A stretch of 64,000 nt of DNA from Pteria penguin. Its lineage: Eukaryota > Mollusca > Bivalvia > Pterioida > Pteriidae. Positions 1 to 53,975 of this stretch are shown piece after piece. Each line of letters starts with the position of its first letter. Within the stretch, counting starts at the first letter, position 1. The notes under the pieces are model-generated. The model saw only the letters and a program-made list of their open reading frames with translations. It did not search any database and had not been told where the DNA came from. Location: contig CM068581.1 in the NCBI GenBank assembly GCA_035048485.1, positions 11,118,864 through 11,182,863 on the forward strand. Reading direction: 5' to 3'. The position numbers and the translations under genes are program-made.

Positions 1-42384
<42,384 letters not shown>

Positions 42385-42480
42385 CACATTTTATTCACCG
42401 TTAAGTTCCCCATCTCGTCGCGAAGAAATACAAATATGGCGGATGTCTAGTAACACTAAGTTCTCGTTGAACGATATCAA
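42385..42480 (-). promoter_or_regulatory. Probable KATNAL2 5' UTR and core promoter
   Basis: Directly upstream of the KATNAL2 start codon. It holds a small CpG-containing patch (42415-42424) and an ATGGCGG element (42436-42442) of the YY1 type often found near animal transcription starts. No TATA box was seen at a convincing distance. The assignment follows mainly from position. Confidence 0.4.
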
Positions 42481-42639
42481 TATTATCATCAATACTGCAT
42501 TTTTTTTTTAAAAATATGTATATCTTCAACGGTACCCCATCTTTGTATATAATCCAAGTTGAATGAAAATTTATATTTATAGACATTTTATATATTTGAG
42601 CTTAAAGTTTTTGATACATGTCTTTTGAACGCTTTCTTT

Positions 42640-42757
42640 GAAAGACACCTGCTGCCAAACGTTACTTTAACTGGGAGTTGTACAGTTATCGACCTTCACC
42701 TTTTCCTCAGCTGATAGTCAGAGAGCTTCGATAGAAACACTGTTGTTCAGTATCAAA
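42640..42757 (+). promoter_or_regulatory. Possible divergent 5' exon upstream of KATNAL2
   Basis: Upstream of the KATNAL2 start, a plus-strand stretch ends TATCAAA followed by a GTGAGT donor (42758-42763). It could be a non-coding first exon transcribed away from KATNAL2, perhaps of the plus-strand gene at 55 kb. Evidence is position and one splice-donor match only. Confidence 0.2.
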
Positions 42758-43163
42758 GTGAGTAGCGTCGAATGCGTTAATTCATTTTACTTAGAATTAT
42801 GAGAAGGCACATACTAAGAAGAAGCCTAACTCCATTGAACCGTTCATACTTCATCAGTATATAAAACGTGGTAGCTTTATCATTTCTAGAGCAAAAAACA
42901 TGAATGATGCCTTAAATAAATTGAATTACATTGCATATTTTACTCATTCAGTATTTTCTATCGTGAAAAGTAGGCATGATGCGCACAATCACCGTAAGCA
43001 ATGTGTATTTTCGGTCAAAATTTGTGTCAAAATCCATGTTTGGGACCCCATACAACTGGTTTCCTCCTGATTTCCTGCAGACTTTTGTGATTTCACATGT
43101 ATCAGTGTATAGTACTTATACAGCACTACACACCATCAAAAGGAGGATATGTATACTAATTAA

Positions 43164-43598
43164 CAGGTTGGGTATAGGTTCAAATCGGGGTATATACCCC
43201 GATCAAGGTAAAATACCCTGATCAGGGTATCAAAATTCTTATCAAAAGTAATATTACTTCAAAATTTCAAATAAGTAATCACAGGTTGCATCACATCACT
43301 AAAAGTTGAGAACTTTTATATATAAAGCCTCCTGTTCTAATCCTAAGCTAGATCTGAGAAATTGAATGTCAAAAATCTCTTGTGGTATTACATTCTGTTT
43401 CTCAGATCTGGTAAAGATTAGAACAGAAGTTTTAATATAAAAATTCTTCCATTTAAGTAAGTGATATGATGTTACCTGTAATTACACCTTTGAAATTTAG
43501 AAGATATCATACTTTTGATAAGAATTTTGATACAGACCGATCGGGGTATTTTACCTCCATCAGGGTATATACCCCGATTTGAACCTATACCCAACTTG
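43164..43598. mobile_element. 435-bp fold-back element with ATTAA target duplication
   Basis: Ends CAGGTTGGGTATAGGTTCAA and, reversed, CAAGTTGGGTATAGGTTCAA. Arms pair over almost the whole length (for example ATCAAAATTCTTATCAAAAG on both sides, and TGTTCTAATC..AGATCTGAGAAA nearer the centre). The left arm holds the palindrome CGGGGTATATACCCCG. Flanks ATTAA (43159-43163) and ATTAA (43599-43603) are identical, fitting a 5-bp target duplication. No coding. Confidence 0.85.
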
Positions 43599-43759
43599 AT
43601 TAATGGGTACATAGAATCACCAGAATTACCACTTATATGGCTGGAATTACTTCTAAAGGTACTGGAATTACCATTGTATGAGTAGATAATGACCAAATAT
43701 ACCTAGAAGGTATAACTTTATACCACATAAAATCTGTTTCTGATGAAAAATGACAATAA

Positions 43760-44100
43760 ATGTCCTTCCTCTGCATTTGGGCAATTTCAGTTTGGGATTG
43801 GGTTTTGGTTAAAGCTAAATCAATCTCATCTAACTTACATATACCACTGATTTACTTCTTCTTCTTCTTCCAATATGAAGTGTTATACTTAAACCTTATC
43901 CATAAACCTAATAAACCTGAGCACACCCAAAACTTCTTGCATGTACCTCACTCATGCACCACTGTCTCTAACAGGAGCCCCATAACACGAAGATGGGCTC
44001 CCCTCTCATTTAACATTAAAAACCTTCCTATCAATACCCAACATTCTATTAACAAAATGCGAAAGGGGCTCATCTCCTCCATCTAACACCTTATTTCCCC
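43760..44100 (+). mobile_element. Possible retrotransposon C-terminal fragment
   Basis: An open frame (43760-44086) whose last third reads NRSPITRRWAPLSFNIKNLP then INTQHSINKMRKGLISSI. This loosely resembles the WN-LP--I tail of LINE proteins. Weak. Confidence 0.25.
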
Positions 44101-44193
44101 CTTTTATCTTGACTGCCACATGAAGTATGACATTCATTTATGAGTACACTTCGTAATGGAAGAAGATATTTCATGTGGCAGTCGAGATAAAAG
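44101..44193. repeat. 93-bp hairpin with 26-bp arms
   Basis: CTTTTATCTTGACTGCCACA + TGAAGT (44101-44126) pairs with 44168-44193 at 24 of 26 positions, leaving a 41-base loop with a little further pairing (CATT/AATG). Size is in the range of a miRNA precursor or a tiny inverted-repeat element; no way to choose from sequence. Confidence 0.65.
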
Positions 44194-44244
44194 CCTCATA
44201 GGGCAATATGATAGAGTTAAAAAGTTGAAATCTGATCCTCAACC

Positions 44245-44560
44245 TAAGCTGAAGTGGGCAGGTGGTATGTTGCCCATTGCAGCCGGTAGTCCTCCAAGGA
44301 ATATGCTGATGTCATTGCTGATGAAAGTCTGTTCCAATCCTTGATGGTATGCAGTAAAAAGGAGAACTGGTATACATCCTTTTTCGTTGTTGGGATGCGA
44401 AAGGTACAGTACAGTCGGCGTGGAATTAGGAAAATCCACGAGTGCCGATGGCAGCCCAGGCAATGCCGCCGACGGCAGTATAAATTGTCCACTCGACCCT
44501 ATTATATGCCCATGATGCCGCTGGCGGACAGTTGAACACATTAATTGTGCATCGGCTAGG
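44245..44560 (-). mobile_element. Non-LTR retrotransposon 3' coding tail
   Basis: On the minus strand two overlapping frames show the end of a LINE RT polyprotein: RQRHHGHIIGSSGQF in one, and KDVYQFSFLLHTIKDWNRLS then SAMTSAYSLEDYRLQ in the other. The F--HTI-DWN-L pattern is the usual tail of CR1/L2-like elements. The frame change shows decay. Confidence 0.6.
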
Positions 44561-47449
44561 TGTTAAATACTACCTGTAGAACTAACAGTGAATAGGGGTG
44601 AAGTAAAGACCTCATTGTACATGTATAGGCAGGAATTTCAGAAATCTATCACAAATTTAATACCAAACCAAATGTCCAAAATGGCATGTTTTTTCAAACA
44701 CCACTTCATTGCATATTTTAAAAAAGAATTACAAGTCTTTGTTTTCACATTTAGTTTCACTAGTGATGAAAATCTGTGAGAAACTGCAATATCTTATAGA
44801 TGTAAACAGTGCAACTGTTATCCTGTTAATTATTTTATTTTTTTTATATAAACTTTTACATTAAATTTATCTGTTCTTTCCAGAAAATCATAATATGGAA
44901 TGTAAATTTACCAACAGATCAATAAAAAGGTGAATAAAATATAATGGAGTTATAAATCTCAGGTAGTAGCTCACGCTTCGAATACCAAACCCTTTCTTCC
45001 TTGCTATATTAAAACTTTATGTAGCATAAAGTCATACTTTCTAGGTACATTGGGTTATTATCTATTCACACAACGGTAATTCTCATCCCTTAACAGTAAT
45101 TCTGTTCATTTATGTGGTAATTCCGGTGAATATTGGTAATTCTGGTGATTCTATGTACTGCCAATTAACAGGGTCACTTTTAAGTAATCTATAGTATGGT
45201 CAATGTGGAACTTAATTTTCCCATGAAGAAACGAAGGCTTCATGGGCTCATAGGCAATTTACCTGTAGATTTCCATACTTTATCAGCTGAACTCTTACTG
45301 ATTAGCTATTCAGCCGTTATTCAGTGGGCAGCTTGATATGTACTAACTAGCCAGTACGACAAGTCCAACACAAAATTTTACTAGCCAGAGGAATGTTGAA
45401 GAAACGCATGATATAATCTACATTCCCTATGATAAGGGTTACATAAGGGAATTTTTCCCCAAATTTGATAATGGCCATAATCCCAAACTGTGCAGTACTA
45501 CCTAGATTATAGATCTAATGAGTCTGTGCCTTGAGTCCTCCGTACATTTTAGTTTGAAACTGAAGTTGACTTTTTCCTACTGTTAGAGACCACTGTTTCA
45601 CTCTGTAAACAAACATTGATTTATCGCTAGTAAAGATGCCATAAAGCATGATTACATTCATTGACATTTGTCCTCAGATGTATGCATAAAAATCAAGTTG
45701 ATGTGGTTATTTAGGATGCCAGTCACTTCGGCCCTTTTCCACTTCAGCCCAAGGTCACTTCGTCCTTTTTCAATTATGGCCTTTTGCAGCTTCGGCTAAC
45801 CATGCATAGATGACATTTCGACCTACAATACCGATTTTTCGGCTCAAACAGATTTCTTCATATTTTAAAATAGTTATGAAAATATTCCAACATATTTATT
45901 AGTCTTATTCTTGAAAAAACATTATTGGCATTAAAATGATTTAAATAGAATGGATCAAAATGCCAAGTTACTTATACTGGATCCACCACAAATAAGTAAT
46001 AAATTATGACAACAAATAATGTATAATGCCAAAGGGCACAGGGGAAGAAATCTATGCGCACAGGTCAATGCATGAAATATGTTACGTTACCACAACTTGC
46101 AGTCTTTCCGAAAACTTTTTTTACATCACTAGCCAGTAGGGCTATTCCAACACAAAATTTTAGTACGGGTAGCCAGAGGAAACTTCTATACCAGCCCAGA
46201 TAAAAAAATCTTTAATTAATTTTTGATAAATTTTGATTTAAAATTCATAATTCATTGTTGTACATGAAATCATAACCATTATAACAATTGTCATTAAACT
46301 AAGACGTATCTGCAATTTGTAGGGCTGAAACGACACAGTCCCCTCACCATGCGATTCTTATCATGATATAGCTAAAGCAATACATGTACCATGATTTTCC
46401 ATATGACACATTACTTCTTAAGATTATAGAAAAACTGCAATTAAAGAATTGCCGGATCCAGCTTTATCCATGCCCACTTTGTAGTTTCATTGAAATGTCA
46501 TTGGGATATTGTACACAGCTCTTTTTAACTCTGCATACATATATCATTTTGTGTAAGATCAAGGCACAAATGTTATATGCATTGCTTTCATGAATTAAAA
46601 TGCATGAAATACATGTAGAAACTTGTACAGTATCACATTTTCACAACTTTTTAATGTAATTTTTCATTTGAGTGCAAGATAATTGGGTTAATAAGTCAGT
46701 TTCGAAATACAAATCCAGACTGTCAGTTTTTTTTTTCGTTGGAGGGGGGGGGGGAGAAGATGAAGACTTTAAGTTCTCTACCAACTTTTTTTCATTTCAT
46801 CCAAATCCGATGACAAGTGGCACCACCATGTGCTAAAAATAGGTCTCATTGAGTACCTCTCTTTGAAAATTTTCTTCTCCAGAACCATTGTATGGATAGT
46901 GAAACTAATGGCATCTGAGTTATCTATAGAAGGATGTAGGTTTCAAGTTTGTTCATTTCATTGAAATTAAATATACATTATTTGACCCTTTCATGCAAAA
47001 TAGCATGGTTTTCATCAATATTATTCCCAATGGTTGACTTTTGATACACTGAAATGCTTCTTTTAGCGAGAATATATTAAAGGAATATGTTTTTAAAAGA
47101 ATTTTCACAAAACTTTAATGTTTGTATTTTTATTGAATTTTTTAGGATTGCAAAAACGTAGAGTTGGGGTATTTTTATGTGCAGTGGTTTCTATGTCTCA
47201 CATTAGCAATATAGGCCTATTTGGCCGGGTCTCTTTTCTTTAAAAATGGCCAATTACCTTAGAAACAATTGAAGTCTCCACCCTCAAACCAAGTAAGCTT
47301 TTGTTCTTTTTCTCAGGAAAAGTTTGTAGACAGATATGCATGTTTGATCCCCATCTTTTATAAATAGTCTAATATCTTTAAAAGTATTGAGGTCTGCACC
47401 CTCGTTCCAAGCAATAAAATTACACATTTTTCATTCTCTTTATGAATAT
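44561..47449. other. Intergenic DNA with short direct repeats
   Basis: CTAGCCAGTA..GTCCAACACAAAATTTTA..GCCAGAGGAA occurs at about 45347-45397 and again at about 46131-46179 in the same orientation. About 45724-45800 repeats CACTTCGGCC/CACTTCGTCC phrases followed by TTTTC. T8 then G10 run at 46730-46753. No gene seen. Confidence 0.45.
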
Positions 47450-47458
47450 TTATTCATA

Positions 47459-48600
47459 GGCAGTGACTCCCCGTACACAGGATTGTGTATGCCTATCCTG
47501 ATGGCTAAATGTACACAGGGTAAAAAAAAAGAGCCAAAACCGGTTTCACATATCCCGAAGTCTTACTTACCAGTGACCGATGTTCAGTCATTGACACAAT
47601 AAATTAATATTAATCAAAAGATTAAATGTTCTCTTTTTCCGGAAGTCTTACTTACTAGTCGCAGCTCATACTCAGTGACCGATGTTCAGTCATTGACACA
47701 ATAAATCAATATTAATCAAACATTTTGTTCTCTTTTTCTTTTTACTAACATATACTTATACACAGTATACTGAGAGTTCATGTGACTTGTTACAGTGGAC
47801 ACGATGGATGGAGATCGTGAACTAAAAGTTGGGCTTTCTTTTAAGTCATATAACGACATTGATGAATATCTAAAGAGCTACGAAAAAAGAGAGTTTGTTC
47901 AGTTATATAAGGAGACATCTCAAACAATACAAAAGCACTTAAAGACTATGAAAAAACTGTAGGTGAATATGGATTTGCAATACTGGAGACTAAAATATGC
48001 GTGCATACATGGTGTGGGGGGTGGGGTGGATGTGAAGATTTTTAAATAAATGAATAGTTAATATGAAATTAATAAATAAATAGTTTATATGAATAAGTAA
48101 GATCAGTAAATAAATAAATAAATGGATGAATTAATGAAATTAATTTTTTTAAAAATTGATTTATAAATAAATAAATAAATGGCACCTAAGATAATAAAGA
48201 CCCATCTGAAATGTGCACCATACCAAAGCAAATGTATTGGTTTTGTAAATCATGCAAATAAATCAGTATCTATCTTCTAGGGTTTAACTAAACAAAAATT
48301 TAAACTTGGGTACTTAAGTCTTTAGCTTACACAAGAAAATGCATTGAATTCATATGAACACGTGATGTATATTGCAAGATAAGCAATTGAATGTAAAATC
48401 AGAAAACAAATAAAGATAATACCATGTATGTACTGTGTAATGATATGGTGTGAATATTCCTTTTCTTGACCTATAAGGCTACTGTAAGGTTTATTAGTTG
48501 AAATCCGGATATGAAAACCGGTTTTGGCTCTTTTTTTACCCTGTGTACGTTTAGCCATCAGGATAGGCATACACAATCCTGTGTACAGAGAGTCACTGCC
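47459..48600. mobile_element. Mutator-like (MULE-type) non-autonomous element, 1142 bp
   Basis: Terminal inverted repeats 47459-47555 and 48507-48600 (97 and 94 bp) begin GGCAGTGACTC and agree at over 90 % of positions, differing by a few C/T changes and A-run length. The element is flanked by TTATTCATA (47450-47458) and TTATTCATT (48601-48609), 8 of 9 identical. Long TIRs and a 9-bp target duplication are hallmarks of Mutator-like elements. Inside the left end, a CGAAGTCTTACTTAC segment with GTGACCGATGTTCAGTCATT (about 47555-47625) is duplicated at about 47640-47725. It contains a broken ZSWIM3-like domain (47804-48049) and (AAAT)n-rich DNA. No transposase core was seen. Confidence 0.85.
47804..48049 (+). 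pseudogene. ZSWIM3-like N-terminal domain, broken by an in-frame stop
   Basis: The frame starts MDGDRELKVGLSFKSYNDID and continues EYLKSYEKREFVQLYKETSQ, TIQKHLKTMKKL, then a TAG at 47960-47962. The same frame goes on as VNMDLQYWRLKYACIHGV before a glycine-rich end and TAA at 48047-48049. The F-SY-----L--YE---FVQLYK--S-TI and later L-Y--LKY-CIHG patterns are what I know from the N-terminal domain of ZSWIM3-like/FAR1-like proteins, which derive from Mutator-type transposases. No DDE core or SWIM finger follows. Pseudogene because of the internal stop, unless the GTAGGT at 47958 is used as a splice donor. The call rests on recalled family pattern. Confidence 0.65.
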
Positions 48601-48609
48601 TTATTCATT

Positions 48610-49983
48610 GAAAGATCAAAGAAGTGTATAGATACCTTTCTCTTTGGGCAGTTAGATGCTAAGGTGAGTGATGTGGCCCATGGGCCTCTTGTAGTTGTAT
48701 ACTTTTACTTTGTTAAAGTAAAGTATAATTGTCTTCATCCATCGTGCGTCCGTCATTGTTACTTTTCACCTTTTCACCTTTTCCTGCTAACTTGCCCAAC
48801 AGATTTTGATCAAACTTGGAATAACTGTCGTACTAGTTGGCCTCTTCAAAGTTTGTATTTTCACCAGTAATTCAGATCTGTCCAGTCTAAAGGTGGCATT
48901 GCCATAGACAAAAGTATGCCTCCTTTGAAAATCTTCTTTTTCAAAAATGATGCACGGATTAAAAAACTAATGGTTTCTGAGTGTTCTACAAGGATGTAAG
49001 ATTCAATTTTAATCTTTTCATTAACAGTTGAAAGGGCAGTTTTGATGTTTTTGTCATTTTGGACTTTTTCATTTTTTCTATTTTCAGTGATTTTCTTACT
49101 TTTTTTGCCTCTAGAAAAATTTCAAAGTAGTAGATAGTTATTGTCTTATTTATCTATCCAGACTCATATCTCATAAACAGTTAATTAGAATTATATTGTG
49201 TTTGACACTGATGTTCCAGGGGACATGGACTTTAAGACAAAGTTCACTCTGTTTCATTTCTGCACGTTCAAGGTCACTCCACACATATCCTTAAAATATT
49301 GGGAAAGGCCTCATATCCATCCATCAAATTGTATGCTCTTTCACACAAACATTTCTTGGGACAGGGAATTTTCAACATAGATCACTATAGGTCATTTCTA
49401 CAAAGTCAAGATCACTCAACATATATTCTCATAATATTGGAAAAGGCCTTAATTCCAGGATATCCCACTGACTGTTTATCAGAATTTTATCTCATTTTAC
49501 ACAAATGGCCTTTGGTCGAGGGATTTTTGAACTATACTAAGTCATGGTATCAAGAATTTACCAACATTTTATCATTTTACAGACAAATTGTTGTTGGTTT
49601 GATGCAGTTAGGGGAGCATCCTGAAAGCTTAAGTGAGCTGTTCTGATTACCTGTCGTTCAATCTCTGTCTTTCATCCATCTGTCCTTAAGCTTTAAACAT
49701 TTTCGACTTCTTGAAAACCTCTTGAAGGATTTTGACGAAACTTGGTATACTTTAAGTACTATAGGTCATCTACCAAGTTTATTCTTTTTGTCCAAATCTG
49801 TTGACAGATGGCACCAGCATGGCTAAAAATAGATATCAAAGGATTCCTTATTTTGAAAATCTTACTTCTCAAGAACCACGAAATGGATAATAAAACTAAT
49901 GGTACCTGAGTGATCTAGAAGCATGTACATGTATTTTTCAAGTGTATTCATTTCGTTGAAATAGGATCAATAGTTTTTAACAT
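48610..49983. other. Intergenic repeat-derived DNA
   Basis: Pieces of bivalve-type repeats in the opposite sense to those at 23430 (GGCCCATGGGCCTCTTGTAG at about 48677, AAGCTTAAGTGAGCTGTTCT at about 49625). Open frames at 48511-48870 and 49299-49646 run through repeat or inverted-repeat sequence and are not convincing genes. Confidence 0.45.
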
Positions 49984-50210
49984 GTTTTTATACACCCGTT
50001 ATAGACAGGACGTATTATGTTATTGCGTTGTCCGTCCTTTGGAGGTCATGTTTTCCAAACTTTTTTCTGCAGTCTTTCAAGATATTGGATTGAAACTTGG
50101 CATATAACTTTATAGCAATGAGGGTAAGTACCAGTTCGCATTTCAGTATGATTGACTTGGTGTTGCCAGAGTTAGGGCCTTTCAAGAATATTACAGTTTT
50201 CTGGATCTTT
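49984..50210 (-). repeat. Hairpin-capped repeat family A, fragment
   Basis: In reverse orientation: right-end hairpin TTTTTATACACCCGTTATAG then ACAGGACGTATTATG, the GTTGTCCGTCC stretch and the GAGTTAGGGCC segment. The left end is missing; the sequence passes into another repeat at about 50210 (GGCTCGCCTGAGCC). Confidence 0.7.
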
Positions 50211-51260
50211 TGGCTCGCCTGAGCCAAGCTATAGTCATAGTGCGTCGTCCATCTGTCATAAACTTTCCACATTTTCAACTTCTTCTCAAGAACTGCTGAA
50301 CAGATTTCTATGAAACTTGATAGGAATAACAATGAATATGAAATTGTTAAAATATTTATAGGACATTCAGTCTGCTAAACAAGGACAATTCACCTGACCC
50401 AAGCAATTTTTATCAGACTTAAAATAAAATATACATTATGATGACATTGGAAATAAGTTTGATACCGGAATCGCTTCTGGAAAACACCAGACAATCGGTC
50501 CAGAAATTTAAGATTATTTACCGGACAGGCGTCAATATAAATGGACTTGTCCGTTGGCCCTGACGATATTTCATATTCACTTGAAAAAAGTACACATGGT
50601 TCCCTACAAGTGTTGTTGTTTTTTTTCCTAATGCATCAACAGGTGGCACCACCACAGATAAAAGTAGGTCACAGAGGGTATCCTCCTTTGGCAAACTTCT
50701 TCTTTAGATTGGATGCATACAGAGACACAGTGAATGCATAGGAATGATCTAAAAGGATGTATGAAGAAGTGTTTTTATTTTTGTTTCTGTTCCTAAATCA
50801 AATTTCTGACGTTTTTGCAACATTTTTTGACTTGGTAATTTCAATGCAGAAAAGTGTCATGTTTTTCAGTTAATTGATAATGATGATTTCTTATGGACTA
50901 CTTTGATCATAATTATGATACGAAATATTATTGTGAAAGGATTTTGTCAATATCTCAATTTTTGGAGTTTTTATGCATTTTTTAAGACTTCCAAAAAAAA
51001 GGGGGGGGGGAGGGTTGGCCATTTTTCACATTTTCAACTTTTTCTGCAAAACTGTTGGAACGGTTTTAATGAAACTTGGTAGAAATATATAACTTATGAC
51101 CTCCTTCAAATCTGTCGTTTTCATCTAGACCTCTTTACAGGTGGCGCCACCACAGTCAAAAGTAGGTCACAAAAGAGTACCCTCCTTTGACAATCTTCCT
51201 CATACTGGCTGTATACAGAGACAAACAGAATGCATAGAAATGATCTAGAGGGATGAATCT
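50211..51260. repeat. Mixed repeat fragments
   Basis: Starts with the GGCTCGCCTGAGCC palindrome (50213-50226). About 50500-50562 ends GGACTTGTCCGTTGGCCCTG like the hAT-like element at 38325. Later, GGTGGC(A/G)CCACCACAG occurs twice (50643 and 51141) with similar surroundings, about 500 bp apart. Confidence 0.4.
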
Positions 51261-51263
51261 ACA

Positions 51264-51725
51264 GATTGAGTTTTACTTTTGTCGCAATTGACTTACTTTT
51301 CCAAGAGTAATTGCCCTTTGACCAATATTAATTTTCCTCACTTGTGTCATGTGCTTTGACATATTGAACTGAAACTTGGTGTATAACTTCGATGTGATGT
51401 TTTACACATCAAGTTTTACTTTTGTTGCGATTGACCCACTTTTCCAAAAGCTATTGCCCTTTGTCCAAAATTCATTTTCTGGACTTTTCTCTCACATTCT
51501 GTAACATATTTAATTAGAAATTGGTATATACATGTAATGTCAATGTGATGATCTACAGATCAAGTTTTACTGTTGTCGCGATTGACCCACTTTTTCAAGA
51601 GTTACTGCCCTTTGACCAAAATTTGTTTTCTGCTTTTTTCTCACATGCTTTGACATATTTAAGTGAAACTTGGTATATAACTTCAATGTGATGATTTACA
51701 GATTAAGTTTTACTTTTGTTTAAAT
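51264..51725. repeat. Three tandem units of about 145 bp
   Basis: TTTTACTTTTGT-type starts at 51271, 51414, 51565 and 51708. Units share GATTGACCCACTTTTCCAAG, GCCCTTTG(A/T)CCAAAAT and GAAACTTGGTATATAACTTC. No coding. Confidence 0.7.
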
Positions 51726-52364
51726 TTCTTGTGACAAGACCCTTTAATAAGCACGAAATGTTCAGCTTCCTATCAAGCTATGTTAACTACTCTACTGTCT
51801 TTTCATAAAGGGATGAATTGTTGCATGTTTCAACTATGTTGCCTTGGGGGGTATTTGTCCCATTAGGACAGCTCTAGTTCCACTTTACTTTAAACCAAAA
51901 CTTAAGTTTTAAAATAGTTTTGCAGCACTCAATAAGTCATTATTAGAAAAAAAATATTGACTTTTTCACACATTTTTTGTGTCATTTTCTGGATTTATAT
52001 TCAAGAAAATGCATTTATTTGTCAACTTTTATAAGGCGCTATCTGTTTGGAGAGTTATTTAAAAGTTTCTTGTCAATGTCTCTTGGAATTTTATGAATTG
52101 TTTTTATGACTATTTTGGTATAGGGTAGTTCTGACATTTAGAAGGGAAGTGTTAAAACCCTGCTCAAAGAAAACTTTTATTTTTTTACATCAAAATAAGA
52201 TTTTAATTACTATTTGTATTATTTGAGAACATTCTGACTAAATCTATTTCACATAATTTTGTATTATTATCTTGATTTATTCAATGTAGAGAAGCAGGTT
52301 TACAGTCTTTTGCTGGTTGTCAAAAACACAATAAGCAAGAGAATACATATACCAGTATCTTTTA

Positions 52365-53235
52365 ATTATGCCCCACTTCGAAGTAGCAGGGACATATATT
52401 GTTTTGCTGCTCTCGGTCGGTAGGTCAGTCCGTCCGTCAGTCTGTTGGTCGGTCTATTAACAGTTTTTGCTCATTATCTCTAGAACCAATAAAGATATTG
52501 AATTGATATTTGGTATATAGATACATCTCAAGGATATCTAGGTCATCTTATTGTTCAATAATTTTTGTTATAGTTATCCCCCTTTGACTTTTAAAATTTC
52601 TTAAATTTAGCAGTTTCCGCTCATTATCTCAGGAACGGATAGTGAAATTGAATTGATATTTAGCATACAGTTACATCCTATGTATATCTAGGTGAATTTC
52701 AAAATTTGGTTATGGTTCAATAATTTTTGTCAGAGTTATTCTATCCCCCTTGGACTAAAGATATTTCTTTAAATTAGCAGTTTCTGCACATCATCTCTGG
52801 AACCAATAAAGATATTGAATTTATATTTGATATACTTCTACATCTAAAGGATTTTAAGGTCAAATGTAAATTTGGTTATGGTTCAATGATTTTTGGTCAG
52901 AGTTATCCCCCTTGGACTTTCAAAATTTCTTGCAATTAGCAGTTTTCTTCATTTTCTCAGGAACAGCCACATATATTGAATTGATATTTAATATACAGAT
53001 ACATCTTAAGGATATCTAGGTCAAGTTAATATGCTATAATTTAAGAATGGTTCATTATTTTTGTCAGAGTTATCCCCTTTGGACTTTGAAAATTTCTTAA
53101 AATATGCAGTTTAAGCTCATCATCTCGGGAATGAATAAAGATATTGAACTGATGTTTGGTATAAATATACATCATGAAGATATCTAGGTCAAGTTTTATT
53201 ATGCACAGGAATGAAATAATTATCATCAATGATTG
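52365..53235 (-). repeat. Interspersed repeat (CCCCACTTCGAAG type) with internal units
   Basis: Begins ATGCCCCACTTCGAAGTAGC, then CCGTCCGTCAGTCTGTTGGT. Four to five units of about 150-165 bp follow, each with GCAGTTT..TCATCTC, AATAAAGATATTGAATTGAT, GATATCTAGGTCAA and GTCAGAGTTATCCCC. Related in reverse to the segment inside the hAT-like element near 32420. Confidence 0.65.
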
Positions 53236-53339
53236 ATTGTTGATCACTGAAAATATACTGATTCAGATAATATGCTGATTTCCATTCAATACTTAATAAT
53301 CTAATATCACTGATATAGAAAGATTGAAAGGAGTGTCAG

Positions 53340-53960
53340 TGCTTTATGCCCACGTTACAAAAATAACCAGGGAGAGCATATGTTATGTTGGTGTTGCTCT
53401 TGTTTCTTCTATCAGTCTGTTGTTTTTGAATGGGTAAATGGTGTTCAGGCACCGGTGAGGAATATAAACCCATTTGAGCCTCTTGTTTTATATAAAATTT
53501 ACTTTTTTGTGACATAGCTGAATATCTGTGACAAAACCGCAATAGCCATCTTGAAATTCTTCAAACTTAAAGATGCATTTTCTGTCCTTTTTCTTTGTAG
53601 CAATTGTTGTGAATATAATAAAGATTTATGTTCATGCATGACTCATGCCATAACAAAACCGTCCTGAGCCTAGTTTCCAGTACCTCTGTACTTACTTGAA
53701 ATATATACTTCAAATTAATGAGTGATTAAAATTTGTAAATTATTCTAAAGCTAAGGATTATCTCCCTCATGCTCTGTCTTTACATGAGTTGTTTAGGTCT
53801 TACTTTTAGGTCAATTTGGTAATCATGAGTTTGCTCTTCAAATATGTGTATTTTTGATTTTCACAGTCTAAGGCCTTGAGCATCACTGAAGAGACTGAAG
53901 TTGTGGGAATGTGCATATAGTGCAACAAACATTTATACACATATATATGTTAAAATATTC
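53340..53960. other. Intergenic, short repeat pieces
   Basis: About 53880-53920 has GAGCATCACTGAAGAGACTG, which in reverse resembles the ATGTCTCTTCAGAGAATGGC stretch at 60145. No gene seen. Confidence 0.4.
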
Positions 53961-53975
53961 ATTGTAAATTATCAT

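Noticed and set aside
48511..48870. 119-residue plus-strand frame
   Set aside because: Its first quarter is the right terminal inverted repeat of the Mutator-like element and the rest is unrelated repeat DNA; no coherent domain.
49299..49646. 115-residue plus-strand frame as a gene
   Set aside because: Runs through repeat-derived sequence with duplicated phrases (CACTCAACATATATTCTCAT versus CACTCCACACATATCC); no conserved domain or splice context.
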